Positions 54,106 to 63,362 of a stretch of 64,000 bases of DNA are shown here, piece after piece (position 1 is the stretch's first letter; each line of letters opens with the position of its first letter). The position numbers were made by a program, and so were the translations under genes. The DNA is from Chloroflexota bacterium (lineage in GTDB: Bacteria; Chloroflexota; Dormibacteria; Dormibacterales; Dormibacteraceae). The notes beneath the pieces were generated by a model. That model did no database searches and was not told where the DNA came from. It saw only the letters and a program-made list of their open reading frames with translations. The stretch lies in assembly GCA_005880795.1 (NCBI GenBank), contig VBGP01000021.1:1-64000 (forward strand). Reading direction: 5' to 3'.

Positions 54106-54690
54106 CTACCCCTGACAGACCCAACGCCCAGGGCCGTAGTGCGAGTACAGCCACGCGGCGGCAAAAGCGTTGGCGCGGGGGTCAAAGGGCGACTGGCTGG
54201 CGTAGGGCGTCCCTGACCAGGTGCTCGGCAGGAACTGGAACAGCCCTGAGGCGCCGCTGTCGGTGTTGACCGAGTTCGGGTGATAGCGCGACTCGCAATA
54301 AGCGACGTTCATCGCCCACTGCACGGCGGCGGGGCCCAGCGGGCTGAACGCGTCGGTGATGTCCTTGGCGATGTCAGCCGGCGGACCGGGATGGTTGCTG
54401 CGGGCGGCGATCGCGGCGGCCTGCGCCTGGGCGGCCGCCTCAGCCTGCTTTTCCGCCTCGTAGTTCGCCAGCCCCTGCTTGAGCTCCAGCGACCACGACT
54501 GGACCTGGGCCATCTGAGCAGCCTGGACGCGCTGGTCCACGGTCTGCTTCACCACGGAGTTCCGATCGAACGCGCTCAGCTGCGTGACGGCGATGGAAAC
54601 GGTCTGCTGCTGATGCGGCGTGAGGTGCGGCAGGATCACCGTGACCAGGATCACGACCCACACCAGCACCGCCCGAAATAGCGGCAGCAA
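54106..54690 (-). CDS. Secreted lytic-transglycosylase-like protein (SLT fold)
   Basis: The 194 residues have an N-terminal signal/anchor (AVLVWVVILVTVILPHL), an Ala/Gln-rich coiled coil (about 50-100) and a C-terminal lysozyme-like domain with the catalytic Glu in MNVAYCESRYHPNSVN and GASGLFQFLPSTW. Such Rpf/SLT-like enzymes cleave peptidoglycan. The start is TTG at 54688-54690, and the purine-rich AAGGAAGGAGCGAAGAGAAG before it can pair with an upstream complementary stretch, so translation may be controlled by RNA structure. Confidence 0.82.
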   Translation of the reverse strand: MLPLFRAVLVWVVILVTVILPHLTPHQQQTVSIAVTQLSAFDRNSVVKQTVDQRVQAAQMAQVQSWSLELKQGLANYEAEKQAEAAAQAQAAAIAARSNHPGPPADIAKDITDAFSPLGPAAVQWAMNVAYCESRYHPNSVNTDSGASGLFQFLPSTWSGTPYASQSPFDPRANAFAAAWLYSHYGPGRWVCQG

Positions 54691-54858
54691 CCCCTTCTCT
54701 TCGCTCCTTCCTTGGACTCGCCCTACCCTGGGGCGGTGTCAGGCCTGAGCTAGGAGCGAGACGTAGAGAAGACGCGCTCAGGTACCGGGAAAGGAGACAC
54801 CCTACCACATGGCCGGCAACGTTCCGTAGCCGTACGCCCCAGTACCGAACCGCCTCGT
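54691..54858 (-). promoter_or_regulatory. Structured mRNA leader of the transglycosylase gene
   Basis: In the 168-base leader on the minus strand, CTTCTCT and CGCTCCT are exactly complementary to AGAGAAG and AGGAGCG of the ribosome-binding region, and CCTGAGC pairs with GCTCAGG. This could sequester the start site. The setting (cell-wall hydrolase gene) resembles c-di-AMP riboswitch targets, but I do not see the conserved ydaO blocks clearly. Confidence 0.4.
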
Positions 54859-55557
54859 TCAGAACAGGTGGGTCAGCTTATCCCTCAGACGTTTCCGGCC
54901 GGCGGGCTCCGCGTAAGCCGGCATCATTGCCGTCATCTTCCGGAAGGCAAGGTCGGTGAGGGCGGCGGGGTCCTGGTCCGCCGATGGCAAGGCATCTCCG
55001 ATGACCACTCGGATCCGCTTGCGCAGCCAGAGGTCTTTGGTGCCCGAGAGGACGACCGGGATCACCGGGACGCCGGCCTTGATGGCGAAGTGCGCGAAGC
55101 CCTTGTGGAAAGGCATCAGCTCGCCCTCCCTGGGCCCGTAGTTGCCTTCCGGAAAGATGGCGACCGCGCCACCGAGCTCGAGGCAGCGATCCACATGGCG
55201 GTAGAGGGTCGTGTCGCCGTGGCGCTCGCGCACGACGGGCACATAGCCGCCGGCGGTTCGGACGAGCCACCACTGGAGCTTGCGCGTGATGAGGATCGTC
55301 GGATCGGCCAGGAAGTGGAGGTGCGGCTCGACCGGGAACAGGATTAGCAGCGTGAACTCGTCGAGCCAGTTCAGGTGGTTGGCGATGACGACGTAGTTGC
55401 CAGTCCGAGGAATGTTCTCGCGCCCTTCCACGTCAAAGGCAAACAGGAGACGAAGGATCGGGACGCCGAGCAGGCGGATGATCCGGTACGCCAGGTTGGC
55501 GCGCGGGCCGACGGGCAGAAGATCGGCGGCCGGTAGGGCGACGTTCGCGGTGCTCAC
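54859..55557 (-). CDS. plsC: 1-acyl-sn-glycerol-3-phosphate acyltransferase family protein
   Basis: The 232-residue PlsC-type acyltransferase has the NHxxxxD motif in VIANHLNWLDEFTLL and the FPEG motif in VAIFPEGNYGPREGEL, then GVPVIPVVLSGTKDLW. It transfers an acyl chain to lysophosphatidate in phospholipid synthesis at the inner membrane face. One amphipathic or membrane helix lies near residues 25-45. It starts at GTG 55557. Confidence 0.85.
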   Translation of the reverse strand: MSTANVALPAADLLPVGPRANLAYRIIRLLGVPILRLLFAFDVEGRENIPRTGNYVVIANHLNWLDEFTLLILFPVEPHLHFLADPTILITRKLQWWLVRTAGGYVPVVRERHGDTTLYRHVDRCLELGGAVAIFPEGNYGPREGELMPFHKGFAHFAIKAGVPVIPVVLSGTKDLWLRKRIRVVIGDALPSADQDPAALTDLAFRKMTAMMPAYAEPAGRKRLRDKLTHLF

Positions 55558-55569
55558 GGCACCGCGAGT

Positions 55570-57240
55570 CTAAGCCTCGAGAGGCCACCACTCCAGGAAG
55601 CGGTTGTAGGTGCCGAGACCGCCCTGGACCGCCTGCACCTCGCTGGTCAGGACTTGATAGTCGCCCTGTGACACCTTGCCGGTGTTCACGTCCGCCTGCA
55701 GCTCGTTGAGGAACGCGTTGAGCTGATTGTGAGCGGCCTTGGAATCGCCGCGCGCGGCTGCGGCAGACGCCGCGTTCAGCTTCACCTGGAGGCTGTTCTT
55801 CTGGCCCGCGTTGAGCCCGGAGAGGTTCTGCACCGCGCCCGCGACCATGCTCAGCGCGACCTGTGTGGTCACCACGGTGACGGTCCTTGTGGCGGTGCTG
55901 ACTCCGCCCTCACCGTCGCTCACCTGGAATGTCACGGGGTAGTTCCCGGGGCCGGCGTAATGGTGCGTGACCATCGGGCCGGATGCCGTCGCTCCGTCGC
56001 CGAAATTCCAGGTGATCGTGTATGCGTCTGCGGTGTCCGCGTCGCTGAATGTGCCATTGAAGGTCAGCGTCTGTTCGGCTGCGATGAAGAGTGGAAGGGG
56101 CTGCGTCACGCCGACGATCGTGGCTTTCGGCGCGACGTTGGTCGCGGTCACGGTCATCGATGTGGAGTCAGCCAAGCCGCTGTCATCCTTCACCCCGAAG
56201 GTGACGTAGTAGCTGCCGTCGTCATCTGGCGTGAAGCTGAACGCAGTGCCCGATCCAGTGGTGTACGGATTGCCGTTCTTCAAAACAGTCCAGGTGTACA
56301 CGGCAGCCGCCTTATCCGCGGCATTGGGGATCGTCGCTCCGCCGGTGAAGGGAACAGCGGTCCCCTCGGGAACGACCAGCGGGTCGGTGAGGATTTGCGC
56401 GATCGGCTTGACCATGGCGACATCGAGCGTGAACGGGGCCGCGCTGGTGAGGCCCTGGCCGTCGCTGGCCGTGATGACGACGGTCTGTGTGCCGTCGTCC
56501 GGCCCGGGCTGCTGCATCCACGACCAGGTGCCGTTGGTGCACGCCGACACCACGCCCGACGAGGCTGAGAGGGTCACGGGGTCCCCGTCAGGATCGGAGC
56601 AGGTTCCCGTGTTGCTCGCGACGGTGCCTTCCGCCACACTGACTGCGCTCTTGCCCGCCGCGACGTTGGGCTTGGAGTTCACGTTGGTCGCGACCCAGTC
56701 CTCAAAGCCGAAGTCGCGGTGGCTTGTGCTGGTCGCCCACGTGCGGCCGAGGATGTACGCGCTGCCGCCCGCGTAGAGGTCCGCGGAGCCGCTGTCATAC
56801 CAGGTGAAGGTGCCGGCCCAGACCTGGACCTCGATCGCGTAGCGGGTGCCGGACGTGATCTGGACCTTGGGGTTGAAAGTGAAGTCGTGGGGCTGCTTGC
56901 AGCACGTGATCGATGCCGGGTTGGCCGCCGTGCCAAGGACCTGCGAGCCTGGGGTGCCGTCGGCCGCGACGTTCTGGATCGTGACCGTCACGCCCGGGAA
57001 GCCGCCCGCGGAGTCCGACTGAAGCGACACGCGGTCGACCTGGCCTGTGACGCCCGCCGTGAAGGTCTGCGCCAGGACAGGAAGGTTGCTCTGCTGGCTG
57101 CGCGGGGGGTTCATGAGCAGCGACTGGTCGGGGGTATCGCCGGCGGCCTGCGCCGGGATGGCAGAGGCCAGTGGCAGCACCACCGCAATCGCGGCCGCCA
57201 CAGAACTCCTGCCGACAACTTTCCTTAACGAGATCTTCAC
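55570..57240 (-). CDS. Secreted PKD-domain protein
   Basis: The 556 residues start at GTG and have a signal peptide (VAAAIAVVLPLASAIPAQA), an N-terminal beta-rich domain (about 30-165, FTAGVTGQVDRVSLQSDSAG), Ig-like segments with Asp-rich turns (CSDPDGDPVTL, ITASDGQGL), a PKD domain (about 365-455, WNFGDGATASGPMVTHHYAG) and a C-terminal helical module (about 460-556, GLNAGQKNSLQVKLNAASAA) like FIVAR repeats. It is probably cell-surface or extracellular. The upstream ABC protein (57288-59372) is on the same strand 47 bases away. The longer frame upstream is antisense to that gene's 3' end. Confidence 0.7.
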   Translation of the reverse strand: MKISLRKVVGRSSVAAAIAVVLPLASAIPAQAAGDTPDQSLLMNPPRSQQSNLPVLAQTFTAGVTGQVDRVSLQSDSAGGFPGVTVTIQNVAADGTPGSQVLGTAANPASITCCKQPHDFTFNPKVQITSGTRYAIEVQVWAGTFTWYDSGSADLYAGGSAYILGRTWATSTSHRDFGFEDWVATNVNSKPNVAAGKSAVSVAEGTVASNTGTCSDPDGDPVTLSASSGVVSACTNGTWSWMQQPGPDDGTQTVVITASDGQGLTSAAPFTLDVAMVKPIAQILTDPLVVPEGTAVPFTGGATIPNAADKAAAVYTWTVLKNGNPYTTGSGTAFSFTPDDDGSYYVTFGVKDDSGLADSTSMTVTATNVAPKATIVGVTQPLPLFIAAEQTLTFNGTFSDADTADAYTITWNFGDGATASGPMVTHHYAGPGNYPVTFQVSDGEGGVSTATRTVTVVTTQVALSMVAGAVQNLSGLNAGQKNSLQVKLNAASAAAARGDSKAAHNQLNAFLNELQADVNTGKVSQGDYQVLTSEVQAVQGGLGTYNRFLEWWPLEA

Positions 57241-57287
57241 TTGACCCGGATGACGGGCCCGAAATCGAATTCCTGCGCGGCTTCGCG

Positions 57288-59372
57288 CTATTCGTATCGG
57301 AGGGCGGCGACCGGGTCGAGACGGCTGGCGCGGAGGGCTGGGAAAAACCCGCTCAAGGCGCTGAACAGGGTGGCCAGAGCCAGCGCGCCGACGGCGAGCC
57401 ACCAGGTGATGCGGAAGACCGAAAGGTCGAGCGGGATCCCCTGGCCCGCCGCGAGGTTGTTCACGACGATGTTGCCGACCACCCCGACCAGAGCCGCAAG
57501 GCCAAGGCCCACGGCGCCGCCGATCAGCCCGATCATGCCCGCCTCCGACATGAACATCCCGCGCACGTCGGCGGAGCGGGCGCCGAGCGCTTTCATGATC
57601 CCGATCTCGCGGGTGCGCTCTAGAACGGCGGTGTACATGGTGTTGGCGATCCCGAGGCAGGCCACGATCAGAGCGATCGCGGCGAGGCCCGAAAGGCCGA
57701 TCCCGAGGATCGTGATGAACTGGCTGAAGCCCTTGAGAAAGTCGCTGCTGGTCGTCGCCTGGTAGCCAAGATTCTTGACCTCCTTGGCGACCGCGTCGAC
57801 ACTCCCCGGCGTCTCCGCAACGAGGGTGATGTTGCTGAACTCGTCCGCCGTCCACTGGTTGGCTTTTGCCATCTGCTCCCAGTAGCCGGTCGCGGTCGTG
57901 TAAGGGGCGCTGATGAAGTAGGCGCCGCCAGTGCCTATGTTGCCCGCGCTCGAGAGGACCCCCACGATGGTCATCTCGAGCGGCAGGGAATTCTTGGCCG
58001 GCTGCAGCCCGGAACCCGGCAGGTAGATGCCGGGGAACTGTCCGTGAAAGGTGACCTTGTGGCCGACCGCGGTCGACGGAGTGAAGCCAAGCTTGGTCGC
58101 GGTGTCTCCGCTGATCAAGACCTCGTTGGCGGTGTCAGAGGATGGGAACCTGCCCGCGGCGAGGAACTTGGACAGCGCCTGGGGCGTTTCCGCGAGCGGC
58201 GTGAAAGAGGTCAGGTAGACGTTCGAGAGGTCGGACTGCCCCCCGCCCAGCGTGCCCTGGATCTCGAGGTTCCCGTACGCGTCCTTTACGTGCGGCAGCG
58301 CGGCCATCCTGGCCAGGGCGGCGGCGTCGAGGGGCTGGTGCTTGGTCGGATCGCTCAGACCGAATCCGTTTTCTCCGACCGAGACCTGGTTCAGCTGACC
58401 TGTCACGGCGAACGCGTTGGTCAGCGAGTCCTGGACGCCGGTGGAGAACGAAACGATGATGGCCATGGCGGCGATGCCGATCGCCACCCCCGCCGAGCTC
58501 AACGTGGTGCGGAGCTTGCGACGCCTCACGCTGGTCGCACCCATGCGCGCGGATTCCAGCCACGCGAGCCTGCGCACGTGCTCCTTCGGCTGCATGGGTT
58601 TTTCCGGCACCTTCCGGCCGCCCGGGTCTTCGACGATGTTGCCGTTTCTCATCCGCACGATCCGGTTCGCCACCGCAGCGACCTCCGGGTCGTGCGTGAC
58701 CATGACGACCGTGCCACCGAGGCCGTGCATCTCCTTGATCAAGTCGAGCACGCCCTGGCCGGCCTCCTCGTCGAGGTTTCCTGTCGGCTCGTCGGCGAGG
58801 ATGAGCCCGGGCCGGTTGGCGAGGGCGCGTGCGACAGAGACGCGCTGCTGCTCGCCCCCGGAGAGCCTGGTCGGCCGGAAGTTGACGCGGTCCTTCAGCC
58901 CGACCTTCTCGAGAAGGCGGCGACCTCGTTCGCGACGCTGCGCGGCCGGGATCCCGCCGAGGGTCATGGGCAGCGCGACGTTGTCGAGCGCGCTCATGGT
59001 CGGGATCAGGTTGAAGCTCTGGAAGATCGTTCCCACGTGCTGGAGCCGGTAGTCGGCGAGCTGGCGGTCGCGCATCTCGTTGAGCTTCCGGCCGCCGGCG
59101 ACGATGGTGCCCTGGGTCGGCCGATCCAGCCCGCCGAGCAGAGACAGCAGGGTCGACTTGCCGCAACCCGATGGACCCATGATCGCGATGAACTCGCCCG
59201 GCGCGATCGAGAGCGAAACGCCGCGCAGGGCGGTCACCGCGACCTCGCCCATCCGGTGCACGCGGACGACGTTGGTGAGCTCGATGCCGACCGGTTCGCC
59301 GAGAAGCTCGCCCGGCTCGGGTGGGACCGCCGCGGGAGCGGTTGGCGGGACCTCTTGTTCAACTACTGCCAT
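57288..59372 (-). CDS. MacB-like ABC protein, ATPase fused to FtsX-type permease
   Basis: The 694 residues begin with a LolD-type ATPase (about 25-260): [19 protein letters not shown] (Walker A), [20 protein letters not shown] (signature) and [14 protein letters not shown] (Walker B). A first membrane helix near 300, a large extracytoplasmic domain (about 330-560) and three C-terminal helices follow, the MacB layout. MacB-type proteins couple ATP hydrolysis to mechanical transport outside the membrane. ATG 59372 was preferred; GTG 59384 directly adjoins a TAGACT -10-like box. Confidence 0.88.
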   Translation of the reverse strand: MAVVEQEVPPTAPAAVPPEPGELLGEPVGIELTNVVRVHRMGEVAVTALRGVSLSIAPGEFIAIMGPSGCGKSTLLSLLGGLDRPTQGTIVAGGRKLNEMRDRQLADYRLQHVGTIFQSFNLIPTMSALDNVALPMTLGGIPAAQRRERGRRLLEKVGLKDRVNFRPTRLSGGEQQRVSVARALANRPGLILADEPTGNLDEEAGQGVLDLIKEMHGLGGTVVMVTHDPEVAAVANRIVRMRNGNIVEDPGGRKVPEKPMQPKEHVRRLAWLESARMGATSVRRRKLRTTLSSAGVAIGIAAMAIIVSFSTGVQDSLTNAFAVTGQLNQVSVGENGFGLSDPTKHQPLDAAALARMAALPHVKDAYGNLEIQGTLGGGQSDLSNVYLTSFTPLAETPQALSKFLAAGRFPSSDTANEVLISGDTATKLGFTPSTAVGHKVTFHGQFPGIYLPGSGLQPAKNSLPLEMTIVGVLSSAGNIGTGGAYFISAPYTTATGYWEQMAKANQWTADEFSNITLVAETPGSVDAVAKEVKNLGYQATTSSDFLKGFSQFITILGIGLSGLAAIALIVACLGIANTMYTAVLERTREIGIMKALGARSADVRGMFMSEAGMIGLIGGAVGLGLAALVGVVGNIVVNNLAAGQGIPLDLSVFRITWWLAVGALALATLFSALSGFFPALRASRLDPVAALRYE

Positions 59373-59453
59373 GTCAAGCGCCACAGTCTACTGGGCCGTT
59401 TAGCGTTCGCCGCCTGATCTCGATGTGGCCGGGTAAAAAAACGAACGCTGTAG

Positions 59454-59534
59454 GAGATGGGACTCGCCAACGCGACGGACGTGATCGACGGATTCGATGG
59501 CTGGCTTGCCGCGAGGCTGCCCGTCGAGAGCTGA
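59454..59534 (+). pseudogene. Rhodanese C-terminal remnant
   Basis: The frame reads EMGLANATDVIDGFDGWLAA, then RLPVES and stop, aligning with the last 26 residues (DLGLVNATDVIGGFLAWQAA...) of the rhodanese at 36290-36667. A TAG stop immediately precedes it, so only the 3' tail survives. Confidence 0.65.
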
Positions 59535-59562
59535 TGCTGACTCGGCGTCTCGAGCGTGGCGG

Positions 59563-60765
59563 TCAGTCGTCGATCGCCTGGTAGGCAGCCGTCCAGAAGT
59601 CGATACGAACTGGCAAGGAGACCGCCGCATGCGCCCGCTGGATCATGAGGATCATCGTCATCTTCTCTGTCGGGTCGTTGCACCATTCGGTGCCGTACAG
59701 GCCGGGCCACCCGTAGCTTCCAACCGACGGTCCGAGGTGCGTACGCCGGGTGCGCACCGACATCCCGAAACCCCAGCCGATTTCGTCGAAGTACCCCTGC
59801 TGCCAGTGCTCGGACACCTCTTTCTGGGCGGGCGTCAGATGGTCGCTCGTCATCAGCGTCACCGACGGCCGCGACAGCACCTGCTCGCGGCGCCAGGTGC
59901 CGCCGGCGAGCAGGGCCGAGGCGAAGGCGAGGTAATCGTTGGCGGTCGAGACCAGTCCACCGCCGCCGGATTCGAACGCAGGCGGCCGGCTCCAGTACCC
60001 ATCGGGGGCGTCCGCCACGACGAGCTCGCCGGTGGCGTCGTCGCGTTTGTACGCGGTCGCCAGCCGGCCGAGACTCGCGGCGGGCACGCTGAAGGCGGTG
60101 TCCTTCATCCCTAGCGGCTCGAAGATGCGCTCGCGCAGAGCATCGCCAAACGACATGCCGGTAGCCCGGGCGACAAGCACCCCGGTCACGTCCGCCGCGG
60201 CGTTGTACATCCACCGCTCACCTGGCTGGTAGACGAGCGGAAGCGCGCCGAGCCGGCGAATAAACTCGTCCGGCGGCGGCTCGGGATCTTCGCGATACAG
60301 CGCATCAACCGCGTCGGCGATCGGGACCGTTCCCGGCTCGACCCCCACCACCATGCCGGTGCCCAGGGTGTAGGTGAGCAGGTCGCGCAGAGTAATCGAG
60401 CGCGTCGCTGGGATCGTCTCTTCCAGCGGCCCGCTTGGATTTGCGAGCACCTTCATGTCCGCCAGCTCCGGGAGGAGCGCGTCGACCGGGTCGTCGAGGC
60501 GGAGTGTGCCATCCTCGACCAGCGTCATCGCGCACGCGGCGACAATCGGCTTGGTCATCGAGGCCATTCGGCAGATCGTGTCGGCCGCCATCGGGGTCTT
60601 CGAGCTTGGGCCCTCGAAAGCGAGATTGCCCATTGCCTCGATGTGGACCTCGCCGCGGCGAGCCACGACGGCGACCGCACCCGGCACGTCGCCAGCGTCG
60701 ACGTAACGACCGACCGCCTCCCGTACCCGGGCGAGGCGCTTCAACGAGAAGCCTCCGGTTGCCAA
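59563..60765 (-). CDS. Serine hydrolase, class C beta-lactamase/esterase family
   Basis: The 400-residue protein has the S-x-x-K motif at 69-72 (CRMASMTKPIVAACA), the Tyr-x-Asn motif in RWMYNAAADVTGVLVARATG and a late GW/G segment near GSYGWPGLYGTEW in place of the usual K-T-G/H-x-G. Members act as esterases, D-aminopeptidases or penicillin-binding proteins rather than true beta-lactamases. No signal peptide is visible, so it is likely cytosolic. The start is TTG at 60763-60765 with GGAGGAGA just upstream. Confidence 0.83.
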   Translation of the reverse strand: MATGGFSLKRLARVREAVGRYVDAGDVPGAVAVVARRGEVHIEAMGNLAFEGPSSKTPMAADTICRMASMTKPIVAACAMTLVEDGTLRLDDPVDALLPELADMKVLANPSGPLEETIPATRSITLRDLLTYTLGTGMVVGVEPGTVPIADAVDALYREDPEPPPDEFIRRLGALPLVYQPGERWMYNAAADVTGVLVARATGMSFGDALRERIFEPLGMKDTAFSVPAASLGRLATAYKRDDATGELVVADAPDGYWSRPPAFESGGGGLVSTANDYLAFASALLAGGTWRREQVLSRPSVTLMTSDHLTPAQKEVSEHWQQGYFDEIGWGFGMSVRTRRTHLGPSVGSYGWPGLYGTEWCNDPTEKMTMILMIQRAHAAVSLPVRIDFWTAAYQAIDD

Positions 60766-60817
60766 TCTCTCCTCCGGATATCGACCGTGCTGCTGGTGTC
60801 GGCGCAGGTCATGACAC

Positions 60818-60894
60818 TGGTGCCGGCGCGGGGACTCGAACCCCGGACCCTCGGTTTAAAAGACCGCTGCTCTACCAAGCTGAGCTACGCCGGC
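60818..60894 (-). tRNA. tRNA-Lys(TTT)
   Basis: The minus strand gives acceptor GCCGGCG/CGCCGGC, D arm GTAGCTCAGCTTGGTAGAGC, anticodon loop CTTTTAA (anticodon TTT) and T arm CCGGGGTTCGAGTCCCCG, with discriminator A and encoded CCA. A TAAATT -10 box lies at 60909-60904. Confidence 0.96.
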
Positions 60895-61004
60895 GCTGCT
60901 ACGAATTTAGGCCATCGGGCGGCGCGCACCGGCCGCCTCCTTCTCCCGTCGCGCGTTTACCGAGGGCTTAAGCGGCGACCCGATGCTGTATTGTCCCCGC
61001 CGCG

Positions 61005-61658
61005 ATGAGCGCAGCGCTAACCGGCTGGTCGCAAGACGCCAACTGGTTCTGGGACGGCGAGAAATGGAACGACGCCCTGTCCGAGGACGGGAAGTGGCGC
61101 TTCGACGGAAGCGGCTGGCAGCCGTTCGCGGGCCGGCGGACCACGGTGCCGGCCCAGCCGCTGTACCCAGCGACTCCACCACCACCGCCACCGCCACCTC
61201 CGCCGCCCCCGGCGCCCGCCTGGGCGGGCTCGGCCGTGGCCGCCCCTCCCCCGCCTCCGCCTCCGCCACCCGGTGCTGTTCCCGCGGTCGTCATGCCGTC
61301 GTGGGTGGCTCCGTCGGAGATCGAGCGCATCGAGCAAGAGAAACGTGAGCGAGCGATGCTGGCGGCCCAGCCGCCGCCGCCCGTGCCGGCGGCGCAGGAC
61401 TGGCGCCTGGTCGGCGAGCGGATGCAGTACAGCGACTACAGCCACAATCCCAACTACGCGAGCTGGCAGGTCGGCGGAACGAGCATCCTCATCTACATCG
61501 TCCTGCTCTGGCTCTGTGGACCCATCTCGGCGATCTTCGTCTGGATGACGGGGTGGAGTCTCACCAGCAAGGTGATCACGACTTTCATCTCCCTCATCGG
61601 ACTGGCCGTGGTCCTGCTGCTGGTGGTGGCCGCCCACTGGACGCCCACGACGGGCTGA
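61005..61658 (+). CDS. Trp-rich, Pro-rich small membrane protein
   Basis: The 217 residues have an N-terminal Trp-repeat region (DANWFWDGEKWNDALSEDGK, then WRFDGSGWQPF), two poly-proline runs (12 and 9 Pro) around residues 60-95, a charged helix and two C-terminal membrane helices (ILIYIVLLWLCGPISAIFVW and LIGLAVVLLLVVAAHW). The Trp-x-x-D-G-x-x-W pattern resembles DUF2510-like surface-binding repeats seen in actinobacterial membrane proteins. The function is unknown. TATTGT lies 10 bases before the ATG, and there is no Shine-Dalgarno site. Confidence 0.65.
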   Translation: MSAALTGWSQDANWFWDGEKWNDALSEDGKWRFDGSGWQPFAGRRTTVPAQPLYPATPPPPPPPPPPPPAPAWAGSAVAAPPPPPPPPPGAVPAVVMPSWVAPSEIERIEQEKRERAMLAAQPPPPVPAAQDWRLVGERMQYSDYSHNPNYASWQVGGTSILIYIVLLWLCGPISAIFVWMTGWSLTSKVITTFISLIGLAVVLLLVVAAHWTPTTG

Positions 61659-61678
61659 GCGGCGCAGACCGTAACTAG

Positions 61679-61684
61679 TAGCCT
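61679..61684 (+). promoter_or_regulatory. -10 box of substrate-binding protein gene (leaderless)
   Basis: TAGCCT ends 7 bases before the GTG at 61692; no Shine-Dalgarno sequence. Confidence 0.4.
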
Positions 61685-61691
61685 TCCCCGA

Positions 61692-63362
61692 GTGCGCAGG
61701 CTTCGCCGGTATCTGCCCGCGAGTGCCGGGATAGCGATCGGCCTGATAGCGCTGCTGCTCGTCGTTTTCATGCCTTCGCCGAACAGCTCAGGATCAGGTC
61801 AGGCGCCGCTCGCTGCCGACCAGACACTCAGCTTTCCAATCGCGCAGGACCTCGCCGACCTCGACCCCGCACTGATCTCGAACCCCGCCGACGTCGACCT
61901 CCTGCGCAACCTGTTCTCCGGTCTCTACCGATTCGACGCGAAGTTGCGAGAGGTGCCCGACCTGGCGGTGGGCCAGCCGGTGCTGTCGGCGGACGGCCTG
62001 ATCTATACCTTTCACCTTCGCCAGGACGCACGTTTCTCCAACGGCGACCCCATCACCGCCAGCGACTTCGTCTACAGCTGGCACCGGGCAGCGGCCAAGC
62101 AAGGCGACTACGCCGGGCTGTTCGGCGTGATCGCCGGTTACTCGGACTTCGTGTCCGGCAAGGTCGCACAGATGAGCGGGCTGCGCACGCTCGACGACTA
62201 CACGCTCGAGGTCACCCTGGTCAAGCGGGCGGCTTACTTCCAGACCGAGACCGGACTGTGGCCGTTCTGGCTCGTGGACAAAAAGGTCATCGCGTCGGCC
62301 GGCGATGCTGTCTGGTTCAACAAGGCGGAGACGCTGGTCGGCAGCGGTCCGTTTCGCCTGACCGCCCGGACTCCTGGACAATCGATGGACTTCGCGCCCG
62401 TGGCCGGGTGGTATGGCGGCAAGACAGGCTCGCTGACGCGCGTGCACGTCGAGGTCATGGCCGATACCGCCGCCCAGGTCGCCCAATACGAGTCCGGGGT
62501 TTTCAGCCTGATCGGTTTCGGGCGCCAGCCTCTGGCCCCGGCCGCGGCGACGCGCTACACGTCAGACCCGAAGCTCAAAGACCAGCTGGCGCTGGTGCCG
62601 GCGGGCACGACGTTCTGGATCGGCTTCAACCTCAGGTCCGGCCCCTTCGCGAGCGTCGACGGCGGACGAGCAGGGCGGCGCGCCTTCAGCGAGGCGATCG
62701 ACCGCCAGGCCCTGGCCGGCGCGGTCTGCAACCAGAAGACGACATGCGTCGCCGCGACCGGAGGCGTGATCAGCAAGGGCCTGCAGGGATACCTTGGCGA
62801 CGGCGCGGACTACAACGTGAAATTTGACCAGGCGACCGCCAAGACCGAGTACCAGGCGTGGGACCCGGACGGTTCGAAGGTCAAGGGGCTCACCTACACC
62901 TACGACACCAACCCGTTCAATAAGGCCGTGTGCGAGAACCTGGCCGCGCAGTGGAAAAAGAATCTCGCCGTCACGGTCGCGTGCGTGGAAGTCGACCGCA
63001 AGACTTTCTTCGACCAGCGCAATGGCGCATGCGCGTATCCGATGTTCCGGCAGAGCTGGGGCGCCGACTATGACCATCCGCAGGACTGGTTCGACTACCT
63101 CTTCGTGACCGGCGCCAGCTCGTCCGGTTCGTGCTACTCGAACCCCAACCTCGACCAGGTGGTTGGCTCCGCCGACGCTGGGCCGCCGGCGTCAGGAACG
63201 ACGGGCTACCGCGTCGCGGGATTCATGCTCGTCAATGATTCGATCTACGGCGGCTTGCTCTACGGGGTGCAGCAGTACCTGGTGCATCCGTATGTGAAAG
63301 GCGCGGGCGGCAACGCGCTTTACGACAACGATTGGACCGGAGTGCGAATCCTCAAGCACTAG
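61692..63362 (+). CDS. Oligopeptide ABC transporter substrate-binding protein (SBP_bac_5)
   Basis: The 556 residues have an N-terminal membrane anchor or uncleaved signal (AGIAIGLIALLLVVFMPSPN) and the peptide/nickel-binding family pattern: SFPIAQDLADLDPALISNPA, LVDKKVIA, and GLIYTFHLRQDARFSNGDPI with the signature W-H in DFVYSWHRAAAKQG. It would present peptides to a permease outside the membrane. No permease or ATPase gene lies downstream in the window; the next gene is convergent. There is no lipobox Cys after the hydrophobic stretch, so it may be anchored by the helix. Confidence 0.87.
   Translation: MRRLRRYLPASAGIAIGLIALLLVVFMPSPNSSGSGQAPLAADQTLSFPIAQDLADLDPALISNPADVDLLRNLFSGLYRFDAKLREVPDLAVGQPVLSADGLIYTFHLRQDARFSNGDPITASDFVYSWHRAAAKQGDYAGLFGVIAGYSDFVSGKVAQMSGLRTLDDYTLEVTLVKRAAYFQTETGLWPFWLVDKKVIASAGDAVWFNKAETLVGSGPFRLTARTPGQSMDFAPVAGWYGGKTGSLTRVHVEVMADTAAQVAQYESGVFSLIGFGRQPLAPAAATRYTSDPKLKDQLALVPAGTTFWIGFNLRSGPFASVDGGRAGRRAFSEAIDRQALAGAVCNQKTTCVAATGGVISKGLQGYLGDGADYNVKFDQATAKTEYQAWDPDGSKVKGLTYTYDTNPFNKAVCENLAAQWKKNLAVTVACVEVDRKTFFDQRNGACAYPMFRQSWGADYDHPQDWFDYLFVTGASSSGSCYSNPNLDQVVGSADAGPPASGTTGYRVAGFMLVNDSIYGGLLYGVQQYLVHPYVKGAGGNALYDNDWTGVRILKH

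Noticed and set aside
54691-54858. Confident c-di-AMP (ydaO) riboswitch call
   Set aside because: Location and complementarity fit, but the conserved 3' block with CCGTCAGCTAACC-like sequence is not visible, so only a generic structured leader is claimed.
57241-57855. N-terminal extension of the PKD protein
   Set aside because: This part is antisense-free but overlaps the MacB-like gene's 3' end in another frame; the signal peptide begins at the GTG at 57240.
61190-61275. Simple-sequence repeat
   Set aside because: The proline codons are mixed; it is a protein-level poly-proline run rather than a DNA microsatellite.
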